From NCBI GenBank assembly GCA_023447635.1, contig JAEXNA010000134.1, positions 1 to 64,000 of the forward strand: DNA of 64,000 nt. Direction: 5' to 3'. This document shows positions 18,744-28,228 of this stretch, one piece after another; positions within the stretch are counted from its first letter, which is position 1, and each line of letters begins with the position of its first letter. This DNA comes from Vulcanimicrobiota bacterium. Its GTDB lineage: Bacteria; Vulcanimicrobiota; Xenobia; Xenobiales; JADMJV01. The notes beneath the pieces were generated by a model. It had not been told where the DNA came from. It worked only from the letters and a program-made list of their open reading frames with translations, and did not search any database. The translations under genes and the position numbers were made by a program.

Positions 18744-21191
18744 GTGGCAGAACGAATTTTGGTCGTCGAAGACGACCCGCTGATGTTGTCGGCTCTCGAG
18801 ATCTTGCTCGAGGACGAGGGGTACGACGTGACCACGGCTTCTTCGGGGATGGAGGCCATCGAAAAAGCCAAGGGGGCGAACTTCGACCTCGTGGTTTCTG
18901 ACGTCCGAATGGCCGAAATGGACGGCATCGAGACACTGACCAACGTCAAGCAGCAGCAGCCTGACGCGCGGTCCATCGTGATCACGGGCTACGCTTCCCC
19001 GGACATTCCGGTGCAGGCGATCAAGCTCGGTGTGGATGACTACATCATGAAGCCGTTCGACGACCGCCAGTTCGTGGCCAGCGTCAAGCGGTGTCTGGAG
19101 AGTTTTCGCTTACAGAAAGCGTACGCGACCGGCCTGGGCAACCAGTGGAAAGACTTCTCTTCCATCATCAAGCTTTTGGCTGAAGGCGTGGAAGAGAAAG
19201 ACCCCCACTTCTCGGGCCATTCTCGGCGCGTGGCGGAGCTTTCGGTCAAGGTCGGAAAGCGGGCCGGCTTGTCGCGCGAGCAGCTCGAGATCCTGGAGCT
19301 GGCGGCCTTTATGCACGACATCGGCACGATCGGCCGCAAACAGTCGTTCCTGGATAAAGCCTCAGAGCTTGTCGAGGTAGAAAAGCAAGAGTTGGCAGAG
19401 CGCCGTAACGAAGCCTCGCAAAGTCTGTTCTCTTCTTCCTCGTCCCTCAAAGAAGTTTTCCGTGTGATCCTGCACCATCACGAGTGGTTCGACGGCTCGG
19501 GTCTGCCCGACGGCCTGGCCGGCGAGGCGATCCCCTTAGAGTCGCGCATTCTCTGCGTGATCGAGGCGTTCGACGCCATGACCTCGCCCCGCCCGCACCG
19601 CCCCCCGATGAGCCATAACGAGGCTCGCCAGGTGATGGGCAAAGAGTCGGGCTCGCACTTCGACCCCAAGATCGTGACCCTGTTCGAAGAGGTCCAGAGC
19701 GAAGGCGACGAGGACGAAGAAGAAGTCAACGAAGCCGAAGTGTTCAGCCGCGAACGTCAGGCCGAGCTGATGCTGGGGCTGGCCGGCACCTACCTGGGGG
19801 CGGGCGACCTGGAAACGGCCGGAAAGGGTTTCGAGGAGATCCTCGCGCTCTTCCCGGAGGGCGGAAAAGCTCGCATCATGTCGGAAGCGCTGGTCGGTCT
19901 GGCGCTTTCGCTGCTGCACCGACGTCGCCTGGAGGAAGCCGGAGCCGCCGTCGAGCGCGCCTGGAACGACTACCCCGGGGAAAGCGGCTTGCTGCGTGGC
20001 CGGGTGGCTCGAGCCCGCGGCCTGGTTCGTGGCCTGCAGGGCGAGTTCGCTGACGGCCTGTCCTCGCTGGACGTCGCCGACGAGCAGTTCCGCAAGTGGG
20101 AAGCGCATGGCGACCGTGCCATCAACCTGCTCTATCGGGCTCGCCTGCTGCGCGCCAACGACAAGTCCGACGAGTCGGTAGCGGCCGTGGCAGAGTCGGC
20201 CCAGCTGATCGATAGCCTGGAGTTAGGCTCGATCCTGAAAGGCGAACGTCACCTGGCCATCCCGCTGCTGCTCGAGGCCTCGGCCAGCGGCGGCGAGACG
20301 ACCGTAATCGACCGACTGCTGCTGAATTTCGGTTGGGATATCGTGTCCGGTTTCCAGGCCGAAGTGAGCGAGGCCGCTCGTCAGCACGCGCGCGAACTGT
20401 TCTCGACCCGCGAGGCGGTCGAGCAGGCGCCCCCGCTCTCGCTGCACGCCTTCGGTAAGTTCCGCGTCTTCTCGGGCGGCAACGAAGTGCACGACAAGCT
20501 CTGGAAGACCCGCAAATCGAAGTACATCTTCGCCTACCTGGCCACCCAGTCGGGCAAGGACGTCAGCGACGAAAAGATCATGGATACCTTCTGGCCGGAC
20601 AACCCTCCAGAAAAGGCTCGTCAAAGCCTTTACGCGGCGCTTTCGCATATGCGAAAAGCCATGGAGTCGGGTGGCGAGGCGGGCGAGAACGAACGCGTGG
20701 TGCTGGCCCGCAAGGGGTTTTATAAGTTCAACGAAGACCGCCCCTGGTTCTTCGACGTGATCGAGTTCGAAAAGCTTTACGACCAGGGCCAGGCCCGCAT
20801 GCGCGAGGGTAGGGAGGACGAGGCGATCTCGGCCTTCCAGAAAGCCGAAGCGCTCTACCAGGGCCCCTTTATGGAGGGCTACTACGCCGACTGGGCGGTC
20901 TATCTCAAAGAGAATCTCGAAATCAAGTTCACCGAGATCCTCGAGACCATGATGGAGCACTTCTTCGGCAAAGAGCGCTATGAGGTCGCCTGTGATTACG
21001 CCAACCGTCTGCTGCAGATCGACAACTGCCACCAGGAAGCGCACATCACGCTGATGACTTCTTACATCGAACAGGGCAAGCCGGCCCAGGCTATTCGCCA
21101 GTACCAGGCCTGTTCGCAGGTCTTCAAAGACGAGCTGAACCTTAGCCCGCCCAGTGAAATGGCCGAGATGTATCTCGAGATCACGGCCTAG
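18744..21191 (+). CDS. Response regulator fusing REC, HD-GYP-like, TPR-like and SARP (wHTH-BTAD) domains
   Basis: This 815-aa regulator has an unusual domain series. REC covers residues ~4-120 with phospho-acceptor Asp53 (VVSDVRM) and the KPFDD switch Lys. An HD-GYP-like domain covers ~140-330 (GHSRRVAEL, FMHDIGTIG, LHHHEWFDGSGLPDGL), with the signature Tyr changed to Leu and the usual HP metal ligand not visible. An acidic linker and helical TPR-like repeats cover ~340-560. Then comes an OmpR-type winged helix (LHAFGKFRVF, WKTRKSKYIFAYL, TFWPDNPPEKARQSLYAAL) and a BTAD domain to the end, as in SARP activators. I chose GTG 18744 because AGAAGG lies 6 bp upstream and the REC fold starts at once; a TTG at 18717 is also in frame. 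It is divergent from a histidine kinase and upstream of a Ser/Thr kinase. Confidence 0.88.
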   Translation: MAERILVVEDDPLMLSALEILLEDEGYDVTTASSGMEAIEKAKGANFDLVVSDVRMAEMDGIETLTNVKQQQPDARSIVITGYASPDIPVQAIKLGVDDYIMKPFDDRQFVASVKRCLESFRLQKAYATGLGNQWKDFSSIIKLLAEGVEEKDPHFSGHSRRVAELSVKVGKRAGLSREQLEILELAAFMHDIGTIGRKQSFLDKASELVEVEKQELAERRNEASQSLFSSSSSLKEVFRVILHHHEWFDGSGLPDGLAGEAIPLESRILCVIEAFDAMTSPRPHRPPMSHNEARQVMGKESGSHFDPKIVTLFEEVQSEGDEDEEEVNEAEVFSRERQAELMLGLAGTYLGAGDLETAGKGFEEILALFPEGGKARIMSEALVGLALSLLHRRRLEEAGAAVERAWNDYPGESGLLRGRVARARGLVRGLQGEFADGLSSLDVADEQFRKWEAHGDRAINLLYRARLLRANDKSDESVAAVAESAQLIDSLELGSILKGERHLAIPLLLEASASGGETTVIDRLLLNFGWDIVSGFQAEVSEAARQHARELFSTREAVEQAPPLSLHAFGKFRVFSGGNEVHDKLWKTRKSKYIFAYLATQSGKDVSDEKIMDTFWPDNPPEKARQSLYAALSHMRKAMESGGEAGENERVVLARKGFYKFNEDRPWFFDVIEFEKLYDQGQARMREGREDEAISAFQKAEALYQGPFMEGYYADWAVYLKENLEIKFTEILETMMEHFFGKERYEVACDYANRLLQIDNCHQEAHITLMTSYIEQGKPAQAIRQYQACSQVFKDELNLSPPSEMAEMYLEITA

Positions 21192-21268
21192 ACGATGAGA
21201 CGTCTCGGCCGCAAAGTTCACCGAAATCGCGGCTGGTATCGAGAGTATCCGGGGGGGTTGGGGTGGTG

Positions 21269-24200
21269 ATGAACTCACGCACCTATATGGGCGACAACAC
21301 TCTTGGTGGCGGCGCCCAGGCGGCCGCGATCACCGAACTGACCGGAGAGCTGATCGACGGACTGCTCGAGGTCGGGCCGATCCTGGGCAAGGGCGGGATG
21401 GGCGTGGTTTACGAGGTGTTCCATCGCGAATGGAACCGTAAGCTGGCCATGAAGATCCCGCTTCACCTGGGGGGCGGGAATTTCGATATGCGCCGCTGGA
21501 TCCGCGAGGCCCACACCTGGATCGACCTGGGGCTTCACCCGCGCGTCGTCTCTTGCTGGTTCGTGCGTCAGTGGCGGGACGTCCCGGCGCTGTTCCTGGA
21601 TCTCTACAGCGGCGGCAGCTTGAAAGAGAAGCTGGAGGGTCGAAGCCACCCCCCTCGCTCGAACGAAGAGTGGGGCGAGGCGCTGGTCTGGATGATCCAT
21701 GCCTGCGAAGGGCTACACCACGCGCATCAGATGGGGCTGATCCATCGCGATATCAAGCCCGCCAACCTGATGTTCGATGCCGAAGGCGGCCTGGCCGTGA
21801 CCGACTTTGGTCTAGGCAAGGCGTTCAACAAAAGCGACGAGGAAGAGTCGGGGACCGACCCGACCCCCGAGCAGCTCCGAGAGCGTTTCGTCGGGGTCGA
21901 TGACCATTCGCTGACCCGCACCGGCGTCATGACCGGAACGCCCCACTACGCCCCTCCCGAGCAGTGGATGCAGAAGCCGGTCGGGCCTCAGGCCGACGTG
22001 TACGCTCTGGGCGTGGTCGCCTACCAGGCTTTGACCGGCCGCCACCCTTTTGAGCCGCCGGGCGAGCGTTGGGACCTGGGTCGCCTGGTGACGGCTCATC
22101 TGATGGGCGATATCGTGCCTCCTCACGAGTTCAACGACAGCGTGCCCGAGCGCCTGTCCGAGTCGATCGCTTCATGCCTTGCCAAGAAGCCGATCGAGCG
22201 GCCCGAGTCGCTGTTGGACCTGCGCCAGGTGCTGGTCGGCGCCTATCGCGACCGCACGGGCAAAGACTACCCCTTCGGCATGCCGCAGCCGCTCTCGCAA
22301 AGAGCGGATGCTTTGAACAACAAGGCGGTCTCGCTCTGGAGCATCGGGCTGCGCAAGGAGGCCAGCCACGCCTGGGCCGAAGCGGACCGGTTAGAGCGAA
22401 ACCACCTCGAGGTAACCTACAACAGGATGGTCACGTCCTGGCTGACCGGGCGTCGCAAGCCCGCCGAGGTCGAGTCGGCCATCCGCGAACTGGCCGCCTC
22501 CTCGAACCGCGGGGGGTCGGCGTTGGGTCTGTACCTGCTCTCTCGGGGCGAGTTCGTGCGGGCCAGCGAGCTGCTGTCGGATAGTCTGCAAAGCCCGGCT
22601 CTGCGCGACGACGGAACGCTCTGGCGCGCCCTGGGCGAAGCCGCCGAGGCCAGCGGCAATCGAGCCCTGGCAGAAGAAGCGTACGGCCGGGCGCTGGAAC
22701 TGATCCCGACGGACAGCGACACTCGCAAAGCTTTAGACGGACTTCAAGGGCAAAGTCCCGAGCAGCGAGAGGGGCTCCTGGCCAAAGCGTTCTTGCGCGA
22801 GCAAGGGACCTTGCTGACCTGGACTTCGCTCGAGTCGGGCAGGGGTCTGGCGCTGGTCTATGTCGATAAGGTGGTCATCGCTGACATGAAGGGGGTGGAA
22901 CTGGCCCGCGCGCCGCTGCCCGCCATGAATATGGTGACCAAGGTCGAATCGCGCGGTCATCACCTGCTGGTGGTAGGGGCGCATGAGGCCCAACTGTTGA
23001 CCTTCGCCGTCCTCGACGGCAAGCTTCAATTGCAAAGTTCCGAGCGCTGGGGACGCGACGTCCTGGGGTTCCTGGATGCCGACCGGGTGTTAACCGGAGC
23101 CACCACCCTGCAGGTCCGCGCGCGCGCCGACCAGGCCGAACTCGGCGCCTTGATGGTCGGTCACGAGAAGCAGGTGATGTGCTATCTGCACCTGCGCTCG
23201 AAGAACCATCTGGTCACCGGCGGGGCCGACCGGGTTCTGCGTATCTGGAACCTGGCCGATGCCCAGTGCCTTCTCGAAGGTCGAGGTCACAGCGATTTCA
23301 TCTGCCAAATCGGGCTGGCCCGCCAGGAGCAGCTTTTGATGACCGGCGACGCTTCGGGTGCGGTCTACTTCTGGCTTATGCCGAAGCTCGAACGTCTGCA
23401 GAAGCTGCAGTTTGCCGGCGCCATCACGGCGCTGGAGGTTTCCGGATCGGGCCAGCAAGAGGTGCTGCTGGTCGCTTACAGGGAAGAGGCTGGCGGCTAC
23501 CGCACCGCCGTCGTGCTGCTCGACCGGATGCAGGTGATCTTCGACGAGCCAGGGCGCCTGGTGGGCTGGACACCTGGCTTTGCCCTGTGGGACCGCAAGG
23601 GGTTCTCGGCTCACAGTCTACCCGACTGCGTCGAATGGCGGCGCCTGTCGGTGGCCAGTAGCCCCATCGATCACTGCATGACGTCGCCTCTGGGAGAGGA
23701 GCTGCTGTTCTGGACCGAGGCGCAAGAGCTGGTGCGTTGGCGTCTACCCGCCGCCGTCCCCGAGGCGCCCGCCCTGCCCCTGGTGCGCGCCAATACGCTT
23801 TCCGAGGTGCAGCAGGCGCGCTTGCAGTTCGCCTCGCTGATGGAGAAAGCGTGGGCCTCCTTCCGTAACGAGGACTGGAGCGCTGCCTACTGGGAGCTAT
23901 CCCGAGCCCGTTTGGTGGAAGGCTACGCTCGCGAGCCGGAGACGCTGGACTTCCTTTCCCGTTTGGCCCAAAAGCTCCATCGACGTGAGCTGCGTGAGAT
24001 GTGGCGGGTGCGCGAGCTTAGCCCTCCCGGCCAGGACCGACCTCGTCGCCTGATCGTCGATGAGCAGGGGCGCTGGGCGGCCACCTCGTCGGGCAGCCTG
24101 ATCCGCCTTTGGGATCTGCGTAGCGGTATCTGCGTGCGCGGTATGACGGGACATCGCGATGAGGTCGTCCGCCTGGTCTTCTGGGAGTCCGAGGACACCA

Positions 24201-25009
24201 CCGGGGCGGCCCCGCTGCTTTTCTCTTTTTCGGCCGACCGCAGCGTGCGGCTGTGGGACACCGATACGGGAGAGTGTCTGCAGACGCTGCTGGCCGGCTC
24301 GGGGCCCGCCATCGTCACCGTGGGGGTCAATAAGCCCAGCCGCTTCTTCGCCTTTGTCGACCGAGGGGGGCGACTGTGCACCGGACGTTACTCCGAGCGT
24401 CGCCCTTTTACCCTGGAGTCGCTGGCCATCTACAAGAGCATCGAGCTTCCCGACGCTGTCACGGTCGGCCGCGACGGCTGCTGGATGATCGTCGCCGAGG
24501 ACCGAAGCAGCAAAGTGTTCCGGCTGGCCGAGCCGAACTCGGTGCCGGCTCTCGAGATCGAGCTGCCCTACCGGCACACCCTGCTACCGGCCGGTGGGCG
24601 CCATCTCATCGGTTCGACCGACGACGGGCGGCTAGAGCTCTACGATCTGCAGGCCCGCAAAAGGGTCACGGATTTCCCCCGCGAGGGGGCGCCGATCACG
24701 GCGATGGCCTGCAGCGATGACGGGGCGGTGCTGGCGACGGTGGACGAGAACGATATTTTGCAGCTCTGGCTGGTCGAGTCGACGCTCTGCGTCATGGAGC
24801 GGCCGGTCGGGGAAGCGGTGCTTCAGCTGATGTTCTCCGGCAACGGCCGCTACCTGGCGATCCTGAACCAGAAGGGGGCCCTGACGGTGTGGGAGATGGA
24901 GTGGCAGCTCGACCCGAACGTAACCGAAGTCGCACCTATCGAAGAGCGACTTCCAGTGAAAACCGGGGTATGGGGTCGCTTGCGAGCCAAGTTCGGGCGT
25001 AAGGGGTAG
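21269..25009 (+). CDS. Ser/Thr protein kinase with TPR-like and WD40 repeats
   Basis: This 1,246-aa eukaryotic-type kinase carries a large C-terminal scaffold. The kinase domain (~30-330) has the glycine loop GKGGMGVVYE, the AMKIP lysine, catalytic loop HRDIKPANL and the VTDFGLGK metal site, so it looks active. There is no membrane segment. Residues ~345-500 resemble tetratricopeptide repeats (SGNRALAEEAYGRALELIP). From ~510 onward, beta-propeller repeats can be seen (VLRIWNLADAQ, LIRLWDLRSG, SVRLWDTDTGECLQTL, LQLWLVEST, LTVWEMEW), probably two propellers separated by a helical stretch near 845-915. It starts 77 bp after the REC/SARP gene and probably shares its transcript, which suggests a combined two-component and Ser/Thr phosphorylation circuit. 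I took ATG 21269 over the two GTGs just upstream. Confidence 0.9.
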   Translation: MNSRTYMGDNTLGGGAQAAAITELTGELIDGLLEVGPILGKGGMGVVYEVFHREWNRKLAMKIPLHLGGGNFDMRRWIREAHTWIDLGLHPRVVSCWFVRQWRDVPALFLDLYSGGSLKEKLEGRSHPPRSNEEWGEALVWMIHACEGLHHAHQMGLIHRDIKPANLMFDAEGGLAVTDFGLGKAFNKSDEEESGTDPTPEQLRERFVGVDDHSLTRTGVMTGTPHYAPPEQWMQKPVGPQADVYALGVVAYQALTGRHPFEPPGERWDLGRLVTAHLMGDIVPPHEFNDSVPERLSESIASCLAKKPIERPESLLDLRQVLVGAYRDRTGKDYPFGMPQPLSQRADALNNKAVSLWSIGLRKEASHAWAEADRLERNHLEVTYNRMVTSWLTGRRKPAEVESAIRELAASSNRGGSALGLYLLSRGEFVRASELLSDSLQSPALRDDGTLWRALGEAAEASGNRALAEEAYGRALELIPTDSDTRKALDGLQGQSPEQREGLLAKAFLREQGTLLTWTSLESGRGLALVYVDKVVIADMKGVELARAPLPAMNMVTKVESRGHHLLVVGAHEAQLLTFAVLDGKLQLQSSERWGRDVLGFLDADRVLTGATTLQVRARADQAELGALMVGHEKQVMCYLHLRSKNHLVTGGADRVLRIWNLADAQCLLEGRGHSDFICQIGLARQEQLLMTGDASGAVYFWLMPKLERLQKLQFAGAITALEVSGSGQQEVLLVAYREEAGGYRTAVVLLDRMQVIFDEPGRLVGWTPGFALWDRKGFSAHSLPDCVEWRRLSVASSPIDHCMTSPLGEELLFWTEAQELVRWRLPAAVPEAPALPLVRANTLSEVQQARLQFASLMEKAWASFRNEDWSAAYWELSRARLVEGYAREPETLDFLSRLAQKLHRRELREMWRVRELSPPGQDRPRRLIVDEQGRWAATSSGSLIRLWDLRSGICVRGMTGHRDEVVRLVFWESEDTTGAAPLLFSFSADRSVRLWDTDTGECLQTLLAGSGPAIVTVGVNKPSRFFAFVDRGGRLCTGRYSERRPFTLESLAIYKSIELPDAVTVGRDGCWMIVAEDRSSKVFRLAEPNSVPALEIELPYRHTLLPAGGRHLIGSTDDGRLELYDLQARKRVTDFPREGAPITAMACSDDGAVLATVDENDILQLWLVESTLCVMERPVGEAVLQLMFSGNGRYLAILNQKGALTVWEMEWQLDPNVTEVAPIEERLPVKTGVWGRLRAKFGRKG

Positions 25010-25086
25010 GCCGCCCGGAAGGTAGCCTTCGGCGCTGGTGAGAACGGCCACGACTATCTTCCGACTTCGGGGTTGAGCGAGACATC

Positions 25087-26739
25087 ATGCTATTAGAACT
25101 TGAGGTGAGCGGGTTCGCTCTGGTCGACCATCTGGTGCTGGAGTTCGAGTCCGGATTGACCGTGCTGACCGGCGAGACCGGGGCGGGGAAGTCGATCGTT
25201 TTAGACTCCCTATCGTTTCTGCTGGGCACGGGAGGGCGAGGCGCGGCCGAAGGGCAGGACTGTCGAGTGGCGGGGCGTTTTTTGCCGACGCCCGCCGTGC
25301 GCGACTTTCTAGAGAGCCAGGCGCTGCCAGTCGACGAAGAGGAACTGCTGATCATGCGAGAGCGCCGGGCCGGGGGGAGGACGACCTCGCGCCTCAACGG
25401 CTCGCTGGTTTCGGCTTCGCAGCTCAAAGAGCTCTCTCGCCTGCTGGTCGACCTGCACGGGCAGCATCAGAGCTATGGGCTGACTCGCCCTTCGACCCAC
25501 CTCCCGATGCTCGATCGCCTGGCTGGCGCGGCCCAGCAGGAAGAGCTGACTCGTTATGGTCAGCTCTACGCCGAGCGCGGGGCCCTGCTGGTCGAGATGG
25601 AAGAGATTCGCGCGGCCGAGCGTCATCGTCTGCGCGAGATCGAGTGGCTCAAGCTCGAGGTGGAAGAGATCTCCAAGGTCGCCCCTCAGGTAGGGGAGGG
25701 GGAGACGTTGGAGGCGGAGATCCGTCGGCTGGCCGCCAGCGACGACCTGGCTCGGGGCGCCCACGGCGCGGTAGCGGCGCTGCGGGGCGAGGGCGGCGCT
25801 TTGGAGGCGCTGGCCCTGGCTCTGGATTCGCTGTCGGCCCTGCCGCGTTTTGATGCCACCCTGGGCGACCCGCTCGAGCGGCTGCGAAGCGCCGAGATCG
25901 ACGTGGCCGAAGTGGCCCGCGAGTTGACTTCTTACGCCGAGACGGTCGAGCACGACCCGTCGGCGCTGGACCGGCTGCAGCAGCGGTCGGAGGCTCTCAA
26001 GGTTTTGCAGCGCAAGTACGGGCCCAGCCTCGAGGACGTGGTGGCCCACCGAGAGACCGCTCTGGCTTCGCTGGACCGACTCGAGCACGCCGACCGGCAT
26101 CTCGAGACTCTGGGGCAGCGACTAGCTGAAGTTCAGCGTCGCCTGGAAGCTTCGGCGGCGGTTCTGGGCGAGCGACGACGGCGGGCGGCTTCCGAACTGC
26201 GCTCGTTCGTGATCGAAGAGTTGGCCCAGTTGGCCATGCCGTCGGTGGCCTTCGAGGTCGAGTTCGTGGTGCTCGAGCAGCCTGGCCCGAGCGGTCTGGA
26301 GACGGCCCAGTTCCTGTTTTCCCCCAACCCCGGTCGGGCGCCGTCGCCGCTGGCCGAAACGGCTTCGGGCGGCGAACTTTCCCGCGTCATGCTGGCCCTG
26401 GTCAGTATTCTCTCCCGTCATCAGCGCCAGCCGACCTTGATCTTCGACGAGATCGACGTTGGCCTGGGCGGTCGCACCGCCGAAGCGGTGGCGGAACGGC
26501 TGGCAGCGCTGGCTCGGCGCGTGCAGGTGCTGTGTGTGACCCATCTGCCGGTGGTCGCGGCGGCCGGACAGGGCCACTACGTGGTCGAAAAGCAGAGCGA
26601 TGAGGCCACCACCACGGTCAGCGTGAAGTCGGTGCGCAAGGACGAACGGGTGGGAGAGATCGCCCGTATGCTCAGCGGCGACGCTTCGCCCAAGACAGCC
26701 CGGAAGCTGGCTACCGACCTGCTCAGAGGGCGGAAGTAG
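25087..26739 (+). CDS. recN: DNA repair protein RecN
   Basis: This SMC-like ATPase acts in double-strand break repair. Walker A is GETGAGKS near residue 36. Long coiled-coil arms cover ~150-370, and the ABC-type signature is ASGGELSRVMLA near 430. Walker B is TLIFDEIDVGLGG, followed by the HLPVVAAAGQGHYVV segment typical of RecN. The 550-aa length is standard. It begins 77 bp after the kinase gene with an ATG. The expected neighbours of RecN in other bacteria (argR, nadK) are not present here. Confidence 0.96.
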   Translation: MLLELEVSGFALVDHLVLEFESGLTVLTGETGAGKSIVLDSLSFLLGTGGRGAAEGQDCRVAGRFLPTPAVRDFLESQALPVDEEELLIMRERRAGGRTTSRLNGSLVSASQLKELSRLLVDLHGQHQSYGLTRPSTHLPMLDRLAGAAQQEELTRYGQLYAERGALLVEMEEIRAAERHRLREIEWLKLEVEEISKVAPQVGEGETLEAEIRRLAASDDLARGAHGAVAALRGEGGALEALALALDSLSALPRFDATLGDPLERLRSAEIDVAEVARELTSYAETVEHDPSALDRLQQRSEALKVLQRKYGPSLEDVVAHRETALASLDRLEHADRHLETLGQRLAEVQRRLEASAAVLGERRRRAASELRSFVIEELAQLAMPSVAFEVEFVVLEQPGPSGLETAQFLFSPNPGRAPSPLAETASGGELSRVMLALVSILSRHQRQPTLIFDEIDVGLGGRTAEAVAERLAALARRVQVLCVTHLPVVAAAGQGHYVVEKQSDEATTTVSVKSVRKDERVGEIARMLSGDASPKTARKLATDLLRGRK

Positions 26740-26926
26740 CAGCCGCCTTGGGGGGGCGAAGGTTGTCGTTACTAGGCAGGCCTTGCGGTGGGAAAAGGGA
26801 TGCCTGAAAAGAGCGCAGAACCGCTCCCCTTCGGCCGTCGCTCACGCTGGGAGGGAAGCGACGGCGGCCGGGACGGTTGGGACAGCCTACAGGCGCTCTA
26901 ACCTCTCGGAGTTCAAGGGAGTTTCT
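26740..26926 (+). promoter_or_regulatory. Candidate structured 5' leader of the M16-dapB-asd-lysC operon
   Basis: This is a 187-bp gap ahead of the peptidase gene. Two successive hairpins can be drawn. In the first, AAGGG 26795-26799 pairs with CCCTT 26827-26831, enclosing GAGCG 26811-26815 with CGCTC 26822-26826. In the second, CCGTCGCT 26835-26842 pairs with AGCGACGG 26857-26864. I compared it by eye with lysine and cobalamin riboswitch landmarks and do not see either. It could be a regulatory leader or simple GC-rich spacer. Confidence 0.3.
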
Positions 26927-28228
26927 ATGATCAAAGAGACCGTGTTAGAAAGCGGTACCCGGATCGTCACCGAGTCGATTCCGGAATTTCGGTCCTGTAC
27001 CCTGGGAGCCTGGGTTTCTACGGGCTCTCGCTTCGAGAGCGAGGACGACGCGGGGCTGGCTCATTTTCTCGAGCACCTGCTGTTCAAGGGCACCAAGAGC
27101 CGTACGGCTTACGAGATCGCCAAAGAGATGGACTCGATCGGTGGTCAGCTGAACGCCTTCACCGATAAGGAGACCACCTGCTTCTATGCCCGGGTGCTGG
27201 ACCAGCACGTCAACCGGGCGGCCGACATCTTGTTCGACATGCTGCAAAACTCTCTGCTCGACCCGGCCGAGGTCGAGCGCGAGAAGGGCGTGATCATCGA
27301 AGAGATCAAGATGTTCGAAGACTCTCCCGACGATCAGTCGCTGCATCGTTTTCAGCGCTCGATCTGGGGCACCCACCCTCTGGGGCGCCCGGTCATCGGT
27401 TACAAAGAAGTCATCGAGGGGATGACCGCCGAGCGGCTGTCTTCTTATCTGGGCGAGCGTTACGGCGCGGCCAACCTGATGGTCGCTGCGGCCGGTCGCG
27501 TCGACCACGACGACTTCGTGGCTATGGTCAAAGAGTCGCTGCGCGACTACCCGCGCGGGAGTTTTCGCGGCGATCAAGGACAGCCGGTGCACGTCAAGCA
27601 GGACCTGGTCTTCCAGAAAGACTGCGAGCAGACGTATCTCTGCTATGGCGGGCCGGGCTTGTCGGCGGTGGACCCTCGCCGCTATTCCTTCCTGGTGCTC
27701 GACGCGGTGTTGGGCGGCTCGATGTCCTCGCGCCTGTTCCAGGAGATCCGCGAAGCCCGCGGCCTGGCCTACTCGGTAGGCACTTTCCTACATTCCTACC
27801 TCGACAGCGGGGCCTTCGGGATCTACGCCGGGACCTCGGCGGGCTCGCTCGAAGAGTTGCTCGATGCGGCCGACGTCATCTTGAAAGACGCCATCAGCAA
27901 CGGCTTGTCCGAAGAGGAGTTGGCCCGCTCGAAAGAGCTGCTGAAAGGGAACCTGGCCCTTGGGCTCGAGAGTACCTCGTCGCGTATGCTAAGGATGGCT
28001 CGTTCCCATCTGGTGCACGGGCGTATGATCGAAGTCGAAGAAGTCATCGCGGCTATCGAGCGCACGACTCACGACGACATCAGAGAGCTGGCTGCCGAGT
28101 TCTTGAACCCGGCCAACTTCTCGCTTTCTGTGCTCGGGCCGGTGGACACCGTGCGTGGCGTGACGCCGCGCCCGGTCCGCCCCGAGGACCTGAAGGCCGA
28201 AGGACTTTTGCAGGAGGTGAACTCGTGA
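26927..28228 (+). CDS. M16-family zinc peptidase (processing-peptidase-like)
   Basis: This insulinase-family metalloprotease has the inverted zinc motif HFLEH at residues 46-50. A third zinc ligand is expected among the glutamates of REKGVIIEEIKMFED, about 76 residues on. The C-terminal half carries the family's GGSMSSRLFQEIREARGLAYSV region. The product is 433 aa with no signal peptide, so it is probably cytoplasmic. The frame opens earlier, at 26783, but that extension is Arg/Ala-rich noise. ATG 26927 has AAGGGAG upstream and matches the family start. In Bacillus the homologue (mlpA/ymxG) lies near asd and dapG, so the linkage to dapB-asd-lysC here is a recognisable conserved neighbourhood. 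The stop overlaps the dapB start by 4 bp. Confidence 0.93.
   Translation: MIKETVLESGTRIVTESIPEFRSCTLGAWVSTGSRFESEDDAGLAHFLEHLLFKGTKSRTAYEIAKEMDSIGGQLNAFTDKETTCFYARVLDQHVNRAADILFDMLQNSLLDPAEVEREKGVIIEEIKMFEDSPDDQSLHRFQRSIWGTHPLGRPVIGYKEVIEGMTAERLSSYLGERYGAANLMVAAAGRVDHDDFVAMVKESLRDYPRGSFRGDQGQPVHVKQDLVFQKDCEQTYLCYGGPGLSAVDPRRYSFLVLDAVLGGSMSSRLFQEIREARGLAYSVGTFLHSYLDSGAFGIYAGTSAGSLEELLDAADVILKDAISNGLSEEELARSKELLKGNLALGLESTSSRMLRMARSHLVHGRMIEVEEVIAAIERTTHDDIRELAAEFLNPANFSLSVLGPVDTVRGVTPRPVRPEDLKAEGLLQEVNS

Noticed and set aside
18560..18985. N-terminal extension of the histidine kinase frame
   Set aside because: It lies opposite the start of the divergent REC/SARP gene and has shadow-like composition. 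The GTG at 18559 with AAAGG upstream and the immediate membrane segment fit better.
21192..21268. Palindrome GAGACGTCTC (21197-21206) between the SARP regulator and the kinase gene
   Set aside because: A single 10-bp palindrome with no second copy seen nearby; not enough to call an operator.
26783..26926. N-terminal extension of the M16 peptidase
   Set aside because: Not family-like, no ribosome site, and ATG 26927 has a good one.
26740..26926. Lysine or cobalamin riboswitch before the aspartate-pathway operon
   Set aside because: By eye the sequence lacks the conserved core landmarks of both classes; kept only as an unassigned structured leader.
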